Source of the DNA: Nocardioides sp. zg-1308
GTDB lineage: Bacteria > Actinomycetota > Actinomycetes > Propionibacteriales > Nocardioidaceae
DNA length: 64,000 bases
NCBI RefSeq assembly: GCF_013155375.1
Contig: NZ_JABJQY010000002.1
Location: forward strand, 1 to 64,000
Direction of reading: 5' to 3'
The notes beneath the pieces were generated by a model. It did no database searches. It saw nothing but the letters and a program-made list of their open reading frames with translations, and was not told the DNA's origin. A program made the position numbers and the translations under genes. Below, piece by piece: positions 34,052 to 42,193 of the stretch; the stretch's first letter is position 1; every line of letters starts with the position of its first letter.

Positions 34052-35349
34052 CAGCCGACCCCGGCGGTGTCGGCGAGGACCTCGTGGACGTCGATGCCGA
34101 CCCGTTCGTAGCGGTCGACCCGCGCGGGCACTCCTCCGGTGCGGCGCAGCTCCACTCCGTGGCGCACGAAGATCGGCTCGACCTCGATGACGTCGGCCTC
34201 GACCCGGCCGGGCACCGAGACGATCTCGTTGACGCGGCGTACGCCGTCGGCGCCGACGCCGAGGTGCACCACCAGGTCGACCGAGCTGGCGACCGTCGGC
34301 ACGACGAAGCGTGCCGAGATGTTGTCGCCCGCGAGCAGCGGCAGGGTGCACATCTTCATCAGCGCCTCGCGCGCGCTGTTGGCGTGGAGCGTGCACATGC
34401 CGGGCAGCCCGGAGTTGAGCGCGAGCAGCAGGTCGAGGCACTCCTCCGCCCGGACCTCGCCGACGATGATGCGGCTCGGCCGCATGCGCAGCGCCTCCTT
34501 GACGAGGTCGCGCAGCACGATCTCGCCGGTCTGCTCGAGGCCGGCCTGCCGGGTCTGCATGGCGACCCAGTCGGGGTGGCTGAACCTCAGCTCGAAGACC
34601 TCCTCCGCGCTCACCACGCGCTCGCCGCCGGGCACCGCGGCGGCCAGGCAGTTGAGCATCGTGGTCTTTCCGGCCTGGGTGCCCCCGGCGACGAGGACGT
34701 TCATCCCCGCCCGCACGGAGGCCTCGAGGAACCGGGCCGCCTGGGGCGTCAGGCTGCCGAGCGCCACGAGGTCGGCGAGGCGGTGGGCGCGGAGCAGGAA
34801 CTTGCGGATGTTGACCGCGGTGAAGCCGCGCGTGATGCCCTCGAGCACCACGTGGAGGCGGTGGCCCTCGGGGAGCATCGCGTCGACGAACGGGGTGCTG
34901 ATGTCGAGGCGGCGTCCGCTCGACTTGAGCATCCGCTCGACGAGCTCGTTGACCTGCGCCGCGTCGAGGCGCAGATTGGTCAGCTCGTGGCGACCGCGAC
35001 GGGCGATGAAGACCCGGCTGGGGTCGTTGATCCACACCTCCTCGACCTCGGGATCGTCGAGGAACGGCTGGAGGGGGCCGAACCCCGAGACGCGAGCCAC
35101 CAGCTCACCCACCATGGCGCCGTCGTCGGCGATCGGTGCGACGACCCCGGTCAGGCTGAGGTCGTCGTGGGCGCGGACCACGTCCTCCGCGATGCGTCGC
35201 ACCAGCGTCGCCTCGCGCTGCGGGTCGACACCCTCGCGCCGGACCCGCTCACGGACCTGTCCGTCGAGCCGCTCGACCAGGTCGGCGTGCGCAGGCGGAC
35301 GCCCACGGTCCGCTGTCGGACGGTCGACTGCCAGACGGTCCACTGCCAT
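34051..35349 (-). CDS. cpaF: Tad pilus secretion ATPase CpaF/TadA
   Basis: A 432-residue hexameric secretion ATPase. Visible motifs are Walker A GGTQAGKTT, the Asp box, Walker B-like SRIIVGEVRAEECLDLLLALNSGLPGMCTLHAN (containing the His box) and the N-terminal domain DPEVEEVWINDPSRVFIARRGRHELT. It powers assembly of Flp pili. It begins the run of seven overlapping or closely spaced Tad genes. ATG at 35349 follows a spacer with one DnaA-box-like sequence. Confidence 0.92.
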   Translation of the reverse strand: MAVDRLAVDRPTADRGRPPAHADLVERLDGQVRERVRREGVDPQREATLVRRIAEDVVRAHDDLSLTGVVAPIADDGAMVGELVARVSGFGPLQPFLDDPEVEEVWINDPSRVFIARRGRHELTNLRLDAAQVNELVERMLKSSGRRLDISTPFVDAMLPEGHRLHVVLEGITRGFTAVNIRKFLLRAHRLADLVALGSLTPQAARFLEASVRAGMNVLVAGGTQAGKTTMLNCLAAAVPGGERVVSAEEVFELRFSHPDWVAMQTRQAGLEQTGEIVLRDLVKEALRMRPSRIIVGEVRAEECLDLLLALNSGLPGMCTLHANSAREALMKMCTLPLLAGDNISARFVVPTVASSVDLVVHLGVGADGVRRVNEIVSVPGRVEADVIEVEPIFVRHGVELRRTGGVPARVDRYERVGIDVHEVLADTAGVG

Positions 35350-35427
35350 GAGTGCCCTGCTTCCCGAGAACGTGCACCGTCACGCTACCCAGCAGCGACG
35401 CCGTGGAAACAGGGGTCAGGCAAAGGT

Positions 35428-35436
35428 TGTGGACAA
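35428..35436 (-). promoter_or_regulatory. Single DnaA-box-like sequence
   Basis: TTGTCCACA on the minus strand (TGTGGACAA on plus) matches the DnaA box favoured in high-GC actinobacteria, flanked so that GTTGT-CC-ACAAC is also an inverted repeat. It is between the cpaF start and the flavoprotein stop. One box is not an origin; chance occurrence is possible. Confidence 0.35.
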
Positions 35437-35440
35437 CCGC

Positions 35441-36631
35441 TCAGACCTTGCCGCGCAGGATCCGGCGCCAGTAGACCTGCGGCAGCGCGTAGCGGTCCAC
35501 CCACCACGTCAGCGCCCGCGGACGGGCCAGGTCGAGCACCGGCACGGACGGCTGCGGTCGGCCGTCGCGGTCCACCTCGACGAGCATCAGGCGGCGCCGC
35601 GAGGTCGTGATCGGCATGACGGTGTAGCCGTCGTAGTGCTGGAACCCGCCGCCCTCCCGGGCCGCGAAGATGTTGGCCGCGAGGACCGCGACCTGCTTGC
35701 GCAGCGCACCGCCCGACGACGGGGTGCGGATGTCGGCCACGTCCCCGCACGACCACACCGCGGGGAAGCGGCAGTGCTGCAGGGTCTGCGGGTCGGTGTC
35801 GACGAGCCCGGCGGGCGTGTCGCCGGCGAGGCCGCCGTCGACCACCCACTGCGGTGCGCGGTAGTGCGGCACGACGTGGGCGAACGCCACGCCGTCGAGG
35901 GTCTCCTCCCCCGCCGGCGTCGCCAGCGTGACGCGGCCGGCGGCGAGCCCGGAGACCACCGACTCGCGGTGCACCCGCACGCCGTACGACTCGATCACCC
36001 GTTCCAGCGCGGCGTCCGGGCCGGCGAGGCCGAGCGGCGACGGGCCGGGCAGGACCAGGTGCACGTCGAGGTCGGCCAGCACGCCGGTGCGCCTCCAGTG
36101 GTCGCTCGCCATGAACAGGGGCTTGAGCGCCGTCGCGCCGCACGGCGCGGGCTCCGGCGGGACGGTGAAGACCACGCGCCCGGCGCGCAGGCCGCGCAGC
36201 GTCGGCCACACCCGCTCGACGGTGTCGTCGTCGAACGTCGACGCCGCCCACCCGTCGGCGTACGCCTCGCGCAGGCCCGGCGTCGCGTCCCAGTCCTCGT
36301 CGAGGCCGGGGCAGACCACGAGCGTCGTGCAGGTGATCCGGCGCCCCGACCGGGTGGTCACCGACGGCCCCTCGGGGTCGACCGACACCACCTCGTCGCG
36401 GATCGCGGTGCAGCCGCGCGGCAGGACCCGCTCCGCCGGGCGCTGGAGCGAGCCCATCGTGGCCTCGCCGCCACCGACGTAGTTGAGGAGCGGGCGGTAG
36501 CGGTGGACCGCCCGGGACTCGACCACCGCCACGTCACGTGCGCCGTCGCGCAGCAGCCGGGCCGCGAGCGAGATCCCGGCGTTGCCGCCGCCGACCACGA
36601 GCACGTCGTGGTGCTGCCCTGCGTCCGCCAC
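35441..36631 (-). CDS. Sulfide:quinone reductase-like FAD oxidoreductase
   Basis: A 396-residue flavoprotein with an FAD motif VLVVGGGNAGISLAARL at the N-terminus and the second FAD contact VWSCGDVADI near residue 320. Three cysteines sit at the SQR-like positions: VVCPGLDEDW, PAPCGATALKPLFMASDHW and VWSCGD, the middle one in the loop that in SQR carries a sulfide-binding Cys. A C-terminal basic/aromatic stretch (WWVDRYALPQVYWRRIL) could attach it to the membrane. It probably passes electrons from a sulfur compound or NADH to quinone. The start is GTG at 36631. It is not linked to the neighbouring genes. Confidence 0.78.
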   Translation of the reverse strand: MADAGQHHDVLVVGGGNAGISLAARLLRDGARDVAVVESRAVHRYRPLLNYVGGGEATMGSLQRPAERVLPRGCTAIRDEVVSVDPEGPSVTTRSGRRITCTTLVVCPGLDEDWDATPGLREAYADGWAASTFDDDTVERVWPTLRGLRAGRVVFTVPPEPAPCGATALKPLFMASDHWRRTGVLADLDVHLVLPGPSPLGLAGPDAALERVIESYGVRVHRESVVSGLAAGRVTLATPAGEETLDGVAFAHVVPHYRAPQWVVDGGLAGDTPAGLVDTDPQTLQHCRFPAVWSCGDVADIRTPSSGGALRKQVAVLAANIFAAREGGGFQHYDGYTVMPITTSRRRLMLVEVDRDGRPQPSVPVLDLARPRALTWWVDRYALPQVYWRRILRGKV

Positions 36632-36679
36632 TGCGCCTCCGGGTGTTGGTCGGTCCTTCCCGACCGTACGGGGCGGCCC

Positions 36680-37876
36680 TCAGCGGCGCGGGAGGACGAT
36701 CACCAGGCCGGCACCGACGGCGTCGCCCTGCCATCGGCCGCCGAGCACCTCGGTGACCGCCTCGCCGGTGCGGGCGGCCGTGCGCTCCTCCGTGGCACCG
36801 GCCCGCGAGGCGCCGCAGGCGACCCGGATCCGGACGTGGTCCTGCTCGGCCTCGAGGTGCAGCGACACCGGACCGTCGCCGTGGGAGGCGAGGTCGGCGG
36901 CCACGCTGTCCAGCACCTGCTCCACCGGCCCGTGGGTGACGGGCAGGTCGCCGCCGTCACCCAGCACGACCTCCACCTGACGACCGGGCGCCAGCCGCCG
37001 TCCCCACCGCTCGACGGTGAGGGCGGCCAGGTCGCGCAGCGTGACGGTGCGGCCGGTCACCACGCCACGGCTGCGCTCGGCGTCGACCAGCTCGGAGACG
37101 GTGTCCTGCAGCCGCGTGACGTCGGCCAGGCAGCGCACGACGGTGCGGCGTACGTCGTCGTCGAGGTCGTCGCGCAGCAGGATCTCCTCCAGCTCGAGGC
37201 GCAGGGCGGTGAGCGGCGTGCGCAGGGAGTGGGAGGTCTGTTGAACGGAGTCGTTGATCCGGCGGAACTGCTCCTCGAGGTTGCGCGCGCTCGAGCGCAG
37301 CGCCGCCCCCACGGCCGCGACCTCGGGCACCCGTGAGACCGGCGCCTCGATGTCGAAGCGGCCGCGGCCGAGCGCCTCCGCGCTCTCGGCCAGCTCGGCG
37401 AAGGGCCGGGAGAAGCCGCGCGCGACCAGCAGGGCCAGCGTGCCGGCGACCAGCGCGGCGGCCGCCATCAGCACGAGCAGGGCGCGGGAGACGCCGGCCG
37501 TCATGGCACCCACGTGGGTGGCGCCACTCGTCAGCGTGACCGTCGTGGTGCCGACGGAGCGCTCGACGACCAGCGGCTCGTCGAGGTCCGCGGCCGAGAA
37601 CATCGCGCCGTCGGCGGTGAGGTCGGGCTCGCCGTCGCGGGAGACCGTGAGCCGTAAGTCGGCCGAGACCCACCGGGCCAGGTCGTCCTCGGAGACCTCC
37701 GGGCCGCGGTCGTGCTGCTCCTCGACGACGGTCGCCGCCTGGCGGGCCAGGTCGGCGAGGTGGTCCCGCTCGCCGTCACGCACCGCGTCGGCCAGCATCG
37801 AGCGACCGACCAGGAGGGCGGTGGCGACGATCAGCAGCGAGAGACCTACGAGGATGGCGGCGAGCCGTCGGCGCAC
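36680..37876 (-). CDS. Sensor histidine kinase with degenerate ATPase domain
   Basis: A 398-residue membrane sensor: helix at 7-25, an extracytoplasmic domain (about 30-130), a second helix (about 133-155), HAMP, and a dimerisation helix with QTSHSLRTPLTALRLELEE, the phospho-His in HSLRTPL. The C-terminal region where the HATPase should be lacks the N-box Asn and the DxGxG loop: GPVEQVLDSVAADLAS and GASRAGATEERTAARTG stand there. The final GAGLVIVLPR resembles the end of a HATPase. Either ATP binding is lost or heavily modified. GTG at 37876 follows the regulator stop by one base. Confidence 0.85.
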   Translation of the reverse strand: MRRRLAAILVGLSLLIVATALLVGRSMLADAVRDGERDHLADLARQAATVVEEQHDRGPEVSEDDLARWVSADLRLTVSRDGEPDLTADGAMFSAADLDEPLVVERSVGTTTVTLTSGATHVGAMTAGVSRALLVLMAAAALVAGTLALLVARGFSRPFAELAESAEALGRGRFDIEAPVSRVPEVAAVGAALRSSARNLEEQFRRINDSVQQTSHSLRTPLTALRLELEEILLRDDLDDDVRRTVVRCLADVTRLQDTVSELVDAERSRGVVTGRTVTLRDLAALTVERWGRRLAPGRQVEVVLGDGGDLPVTHGPVEQVLDSVAADLASHGDGPVSLHLEAEQDHVRIRVACGASRAGATEERTAARTGEAVTEVLGGRWQGDAVGAGLVIVLPRR

Positions 37877-37877
37877 G

Positions 37878-38570
37878 TCAGGTGCCGGTTTCCAATCGGA
37901 AGCCGACGCCGCGGATGGCGACCACGCGCTCGCCGGCCTCGGCCGCCTCGAGCTTGCTGCGCAGACGACCGATGGTGACGTCGAGGGTCTTGGTGGAGCC
38001 GTACCAGTTCTGGTCCCACACCTGGTTCATCAGGGTCTCGCGGGGCACGACCTTGTCGTGGTTGGACGCGAGGACCGCCAGCACGTCGAACTCCTTGGCG
38101 GTCAGCGCGATCTCGCGCTCGCCGAGGTGCACGCGGCGCGAGGCGGCGTCGATCTTGAGGCCCGAGGACGTGGTGACGGTGCTGTCGTCCTCCTGCGGGA
38201 CCTGCGCGCTGCGGCGCAGGAGGGCGCGCACGCGGGCCAGCAGCTCGGCGAGGCCGAACGGCTTGGCGAGGTAGTCGTCGGCGCCGACGTCGAGGCCGAC
38301 CACGCGGTCGAGCTCACCGGCGCGGGCGGTGACCATGATGATTCCGCCCAGATATCCACCAGAACGCATCTGGCGGCACACGTCGATGCCGTCCATGTCG
38401 GGCAGGCCGAGGTCGAGGATCACGACCGCCGGACCCTTGTCGACGGCGAAGGACACGGCCTCCGCGCCACCCGAGACCCGGTTGACGTCGTAGCCCTCCC
38501 GCTCCAGGGTGCGCATGAGGGGGACGGCGATGTCTTCCTCGTCCTCAACCACCAACACGTCGTGCACCAT
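37878..38570 (-). CDS. OmpR/PhoB-family response regulator
   Basis: A 230-residue regulator with an intact receiver (VVEDEED acidic pair, phospho-Asp in VVILDLGLPDMDG, Thr in MVTARAG, Lys in YLAKPF) and a winged-helix DNA-binding domain (LTAKEFDVLAVLASNHDKVVPRETL...STKTLDVTIGRLRSKLE). Such regulators bind direct repeats spaced 11 bp; repeats of that type are found upstream of this operon and of the RTX gene. The ATG at 38570 is used; a second ATG lies 12 bases upstream. Confidence 0.92.
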   Translation of the reverse strand: MVHDVLVVEDEEDIAVPLMRTLEREGYDVNRVSGGAEAVSFAVDKGPAVVILDLGLPDMDGIDVCRQMRSGGYLGGIIMVTARAGELDRVVGLDVGADDYLAKPFGLAELLARVRALLRRSAQVPQEDDSTVTTSSGLKIDAASRRVHLGEREIALTAKEFDVLAVLASNHDKVVPRETLMNQVWDQNWYGSTKTLDVTIGRLRSKLEAAEAGERVVAIRGVGFRLETGT

Positions 38571-38592
38571 GCGGTCGAGCATAGATGCAGGG

Positions 38593-38739
38593 TCAGCGGT
38601 TCGTGGTCTGAATGCCCATGTCGACGGAGGACGAGATGCTCGTGGAGGTCGGCGACGGCGGCGCCGCCTCGCTCGGAGCGGACAGGACGCCACCGGCAGC
38701 AAGGACCACCGCGACGGGGATCAGCAGGATGCGGGACAT
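38593..38739 (-). CDS. Putative small secreted peptide upstream of two-component genes
   Basis: A 48-codon frame encoding MSRILLIPVAVVLAAGGVLS, a signal peptide ending near SEAAPP, then a Ser/Thr/Pro-rich tail of about 20 residues (TSTSISSSVDMGIQTTNR). An earlier in-frame ATG at 38763 would add eight residues. It is on the same strand as the response regulator and 22 bases before it. It could be a genuine secreted peptide, perhaps a signal or partner of the sensor; no family is recognised, and no strong ribosome binding site is visible. Confidence 0.4.
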   Translation of the reverse strand: MSRILLIPVAVVLAAGGVLSAPSEAAPPSPTSTSISSSVDMGIQTTNR

Positions 38740-38838
38740 GGGAAAAGCATGCGTCCGCGACATCCACACCCGATCCTCGCGTGGTCCACACGAGGGAAAT
38801 GTTTCGGACGTGTTCGGGCACGGTCGGGCAGGAGCAGA

Positions 38839-38855
38839 CTTGACCGGATCTTGAC
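38839..38855 (-). promoter_or_regulatory. 11-bp-spaced direct repeat, possible response-regulator site
   Basis: CTTGAC occurs at 38839-38844 and 38850-38855 on the plus strand, exactly 11 bases apart (GTCAAG-atccg-GTCAAG on the minus strand). OmpR-family regulators bind this geometry. It is 76-100 bases upstream of the small-peptide/response-regulator operon and matches the phase of the repeats at 62401-62428. The rest of 38764-38924 shows only G/C-rich repeats near 38890-38925. Confidence 0.45.
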
Positions 38856-38924
38856 GTCGTAGCCCACCCCCAGGCAGGGGGTCCGGGCGTGATCGGGTCC
38901 GGGTCGGGGCCGGTCGGGGCCGGG

Positions 38925-39839
38925 TCAGGCCTCGAAGACGTCCCCGAGGTCGGCCACGCGCTGCAGCACCTGCTCCATCGAGAACTGCTCGAGGGCCAGC
39001 TCGTCCTCGGCCCCGGCCTGGACCTCGTCCCACGTCAGCGGCGTCGCGGCGGTGGGCCGCTCGCGGCCACGCAGCGAGTAGGGCGAGATCGTCGTCTTGG
39101 AGCCCGAGTTCTGCGACCAGTCGAGGAAGACCTTGCCGGGTCGCTTCGCCTTGGTCATCACGCTCGTCACCAGGTCGGGGTGCTCCTTCTGCAGCTCCTC
39201 GGCGACCTCCTTGGCCAGCGCCGTCGTGCCGTCGCTGTCGAGGCTGTCCTTCCCGCCGGGCATCGGGGCGTAGAGGTGCAGCCCCTTGCTGCCGCTCGTG
39301 ACCGGCGTGCAGCCCAGGTCGCGCTCGGCGAGCGCGTCGCGGACCATCAGGGCCACCTGGGCGCACTCGTGGAGGCCTGCGGGCTCGCCGGGGTCGAGGT
39401 CGATCACGAGGCGGTCCGGGTCGCGCGGGCGCCCGTCGTCGTCGACCGTCCACTGGTGGACGTGCAGCTCGAGCGCGGCGAGGTTGGCCAGCCAGGTGAG
39501 GGTCGCGAGGTCGTCGCAGATCGGGAAGCGGATGGTGCCCTCCCCCTTGCCGGAGCGCGACCCGGTGGTGGGCACCTCGTGCGTACGCACCCACGACGGC
39601 GTGCCGGCCGGCGCGTTCTTCTCGAAGAAGCTCGATCCCTGCACCCCGTGCGGCCAGCGGATCCGGGTGACGGCCCGGTCGACCAGGTGCGGCAGCAGCA
39701 CCGGCGACACCTGGGCGTAGTAGTTGAGCACCTCGCCCTTGGTCGTTCCGGTGCGCGGGTAGAGGACCTTGTCGAGGTTGCTGATGGTGAGGGTCCGGCC
39801 CTCGACGTCGACCTGCACCTCTCCGGCGGCGGGGCTCAT
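38925..39839 (-). CDS. LigD-type polymerase (NHEJ primase/polymerase)
   Basis: A 304-residue archaeo-eukaryotic primase fold protein, the stand-alone polymerase domain of LigD. Key pieces are SNLDKVLYPRTGTTKGEVLNYY, the metal pair in RLVIDLDPGEPAG, and TPVTSGSKGLHLYAPM, with the final FLDWSQNSGSKTTISPYSLRGRE block. It fills gaps during double-strand break repair. The ATG at 39839 overlaps the ligase stop (ATGA); the partner ligase and Ku are adjacent. No phosphoesterase domain is present. Confidence 0.92.
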   Translation of the reverse strand: MSPAAGEVQVDVEGRTLTISNLDKVLYPRTGTTKGEVLNYYAQVSPVLLPHLVDRAVTRIRWPHGVQGSSFFEKNAPAGTPSWVRTHEVPTTGSRSGKGEGTIRFPICDDLATLTWLANLAALELHVHQWTVDDDGRPRDPDRLVIDLDPGEPAGLHECAQVALMVRDALAERDLGCTPVTSGSKGLHLYAPMPGGKDSLDSDGTTALAKEVAEELQKEHPDLVTSVMTKAKRPGKVFLDWSQNSGSKTTISPYSLRGRERPTAATPLTWDEVQAGAEDELALEQFSMEQVLQRVADLGDVFEA

Positions 39840-40774
39840 CGATCGCCCTCTCGTGCCAGGTCCTCGGGAGAGACGTCGTCGCGCACGCCCTGGAAGGAGG
39901 GCTGGCGCAGGCGGTCGTAGCCGAGGCCGTGGGTGTCGATGTCGACCACGACGCGCGGCTCCACCCAGACCGTGCCGGACGCGTCGACCTTCGGTACGTC
40001 GTCCGCGAACGGCGAGCCACCGGCGGCCAGCGGCGCGAGCAGCTCGGCGAGCCGGGTGCTGGTGGCGCCGGTGATGCCGCTGCCGACGCGGCCCCGGTAG
40101 AGCAGGCCGTCGGGAGTCGGCTCGCCGACGAGCAGCGCGGCCAGCCGGCTCGTCGTACCGACCTGGGGGCGCCAGCCGCCCACGACGAACGAGCCGCGGT
40201 GCCGGTGCGCCAGCTTGCGCCAGTCGTCGCTGCGGGCGTCGAAGCGGTAGCGCGAGCCGCGGCGCTTGCTCACCACCCCCTCCAGCCCCTGCTGCAGGGT
40301 GGCGTCGAACAGCATGTCGCCGTCGTCGTACGCCGCCGGGACCTGCCACGTCGAGTCGGCGAGCGGCAGCTCCTCGAGCAGCGCCCGGCGCTCCTCGAGC
40401 GGGCGGGCGGCGAGGTCCTGGCCGTCGAGGCGCAGCAGGTCGAAGACCATGAGCGTGGCGGGCACGGTGGTGACGAGGCGGGCGACGTCCTTGGCGTTGC
40501 GCACGTGCATGCGGTGCTGCAGGACCCGGAAGTCCGGCACCCCACGCTCGTTGAGGGCGATGACCTCGCCGTCGACGAGGAGGTCGCGGTCGCCGAGCGG
40601 CGGAGCGCTCAGGTCCGGCCAGGCCGGCGTGACGTTGTTGTCGTTGCGGCTGGTCATCCGCGTGGCGCCGTCGCGGACGTCGACGAGGACGCGGACGCCG
40701 TCCCACTTCACCTCGTGCAGCCACTGGTCACCGCTCGGCACGCGGTCGGTCTTGGTGGCGAGCATGGGACGCAC
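39836..40774 (-). CDS. ATP-dependent DNA ligase (LigD ligase domain type)
   Basis: A 312-residue ligase. Motif I is VKWDGVRVLVDV (adenylated Lys), motif III-like LVDGEVIAL, motif IV EGVVSKRRGSRY and motif V-like WRKLAHRHRGSFVVGGW, followed by an OB-fold (YRGRVGSGIT). The GTG at 40774 gives the N-terminus RPMLATKTD usual for this family. It seals ends joined by Ku. The polymerase is a separate overlapping gene, so the LigD activities are split between two polypeptides. Confidence 0.92.
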   Translation of the reverse strand: MRPMLATKTDRVPSGDQWLHEVKWDGVRVLVDVRDGATRMTSRNDNNVTPAWPDLSAPPLGDRDLLVDGEVIALNERGVPDFRVLQHRMHVRNAKDVARLVTTVPATLMVFDLLRLDGQDLAARPLEERRALLEELPLADSTWQVPAAYDDGDMLFDATLQQGLEGVVSKRRGSRYRFDARSDDWRKLAHRHRGSFVVGGWRPQVGTTSRLAALLVGEPTPDGLLYRGRVGSGITGATSTRLAELLAPLAAGGSPFADDVPKVDASGTVWVEPRVVVDIDTHGLGYDRLRQPSFQGVRDDVSPEDLAREGDR

Positions 40775-40882
40775 GCGGTCAGTCTGGCATCCCGTCGGCG
40801 TCGCGCCGTCACCCCTCGGGTGGTCCCGCGGGTCATCCCTCGGTGGGAGACGGGCGTCCGCGCCGGCCGCTATCGTCGGGTC

Positions 40883-41866
40883 ATGCGAGCGATCTGGAAG
40901 GGTGCCGTGTCCTTCGGCCTGGTCAGCGTGCCGGTCAAGCTCTACGCGGCGACCGAGAGCCACGACGTGTCCTTCCGGCAGGTGCACGCCAAGGACGGGG
41001 GCCGGATCAAGTACCAGCGCGTCTGCTCCCTCGACGGGGAGGAGGTGGCCTACGCCGACATCGCCAAGGGCTACGAGACCGAGGACGGCGAGATGGTCAT
41101 CCTCACTGACGACGACATGGCCGAGCTGCCGTCGACGTCGTCGCGCGAGATCGCGGTCGAGAAGTTCGTGCCCCGCGAGCAGATCGACCCGCTGCTCTTC
41201 GAGAAGTCCTACTACCTCGAGCCGGAGGGCGCCGGCGCCAAGCCCTACGCGCTGCTGCGCCAGGCGCTCAAGGACGCCGACCGGATGGCCGTCGTCACCG
41301 TCGCGCTGCGCCAACGTACGACGATCGCCGTGCTCCGCGTGCGCGAGACCGAGGCCGGCGAGGTCATCGTGCTGCAGACGATGATGTGGCCCGACGAGGT
41401 GCGCGTCCCCGACTTCAAGGTCGAGGTCGACGACGCCAAGCCGCAGGAGGTCAAGATGGCCCACATGCTCGTCGAGACCCTCGCCGGCGACTTCGACGCG
41501 ACCGAGTTCGAGGACGACTACGCCGGTGCCGTCGAGGCGCTCGTGAAGTCGAAGATCGAGGGAGGCGAGATCAAGCGCACGGAGACCTCCACCAAGACGT
41601 CCGGCGAGGTCGTCGACCTGCTCGCCGCGCTGCAGAAGTCCGTCGCCGCGGCCAAGACCGCCCGCGGCGAGGAGTCGGACGACTCGGACTCAGACTCCGA
41701 CTCCGACTCCGACTCCGACGACGAGGCGCCCAAGCGGTCGGCCGCCAAGAAGTCCACGGCGAAGAAGTCGACGGCCAAGAAGACCCCCGCGAAGAAGACC
41801 GCCGCCAAGAAGACCGCGGCGAAGAAGACCACCTCGAAGAAGACGGCGGCCAAGAAGGCCAGCTGA
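40883..41866 (+). CDS. ku: DNA end-binding protein Ku
   Basis: A 327-residue Ku homodimer protein, beginning MRAIWKGAVSFGLVSVPVKLY, with HAKDGGRIKYQRVCSLDGEEV and the core to about residue 260. The C-terminal 70 residues are unusual: an acidic Ser/Asp run (about 10 alternating residues) followed by AKKSTAKKS/AKKTAAKK repeats like a histone H1 tail. In mycobacterial and Streptomyces Ku proteins lysine tails bind DNA ends and promote bridging. Divergent from the ligase-polymerase pair across a 108-base shared promoter region. Confidence 0.95.
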   Translation: MRAIWKGAVSFGLVSVPVKLYAATESHDVSFRQVHAKDGGRIKYQRVCSLDGEEVAYADIAKGYETEDGEMVILTDDDMAELPSTSSREIAVEKFVPREQIDPLLFEKSYYLEPEGAGAKPYALLRQALKDADRMAVVTVALRQRTTIAVLRVRETEAGEVIVLQTMMWPDEVRVPDFKVEVDDAKPQEVKMAHMLVETLAGDFDATEFEDDYAGAVEALVKSKIEGGEIKRTETSTKTSGEVVDLLAALQKSVAAAKTARGEESDDSDSDSDSDSDSDDEAPKRSAAKKSTAKKSTAKKTPAKKTAAKKTAAKKTTSKKTAAKKAS

Positions 41867-41947
41867 CCGTCTGCTGCTCGTCGGGCGGCGCGTCGGCCAC
41901 CTCGTCGTCGTACGGCGCGCGGTTGGGCGCTCCTGCCACGCTGGGAC

Positions 41948-42003
41948 AGTCCGTATCGAATGGCTGGCCGAACGCCCGTCCCGGCAGCATCTTGATACGG
42001 ACT
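41948..42003. repeat. Palindromic intergenic repeat, diverged copy 1
   Basis: The ends AGTCCGTATC (41948) and GATACGGACT (41994) form a 10-bp perfect inverted repeat around 36 bases. Its right end continues TTGATACGGACTACCCGGC, which matches the right end of the element at 42114-42178 with about three differences, so the two look like copies of one repeat. Confidence 0.6.
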
Positions 42004-42073
42004 ACCCGGCGTGGGGCGAGGAGCGGTGCGTGAGACCACTTTCGAGCGCGAGGAACCTGCCTCACTCACCGCT

Positions 42074-42121
42074 CGGTCGGACCCGGGGATAGTCACCGCG
42101 CGGCCGGACCCGGGGATAGTC
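42074..42121. repeat. 21-bp direct repeat
   Basis: CGGTCGGACCCGGGGATAGTC at 42074-42094 recurs with one difference at 42101-42121. The second copy runs into the left arm of the long palindrome. It lies in the 327-base space between Ku and the hydrolase, which has no gene. Confidence 0.75.
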
Positions 42122-42178
42122 CCCATCAAACGGGTCGTCCGCGGCGCGTCCTGACGACCCGTTTGATGGGGACTATCC
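42114..42178. repeat. 26-bp perfect inverted repeat, palindromic copy 2
   Basis: Two 26-base arms (42114-42139 and 42153-42178) are exact complements around a 13-base loop. The core GATAGTCCCCATCAAACGGG is not G/C-only and looks like a defined sequence rather than a simple clamp. Located between convergent genes (Ku and hydrolase), it can act as a bidirectional terminator; its relative at 41948-42003 suggests a repeat family. Confidence 0.8.
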
Positions 42179-42193
42179 GGCGGGCGCGCCGGG

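Noticed and set aside
34139..37336. A 1065-codon plus-strand frame opposite cpaF, the flavoprotein and the kinase
   Set aside because: It crosses several real genes and their spacers and is a compositional shadow.
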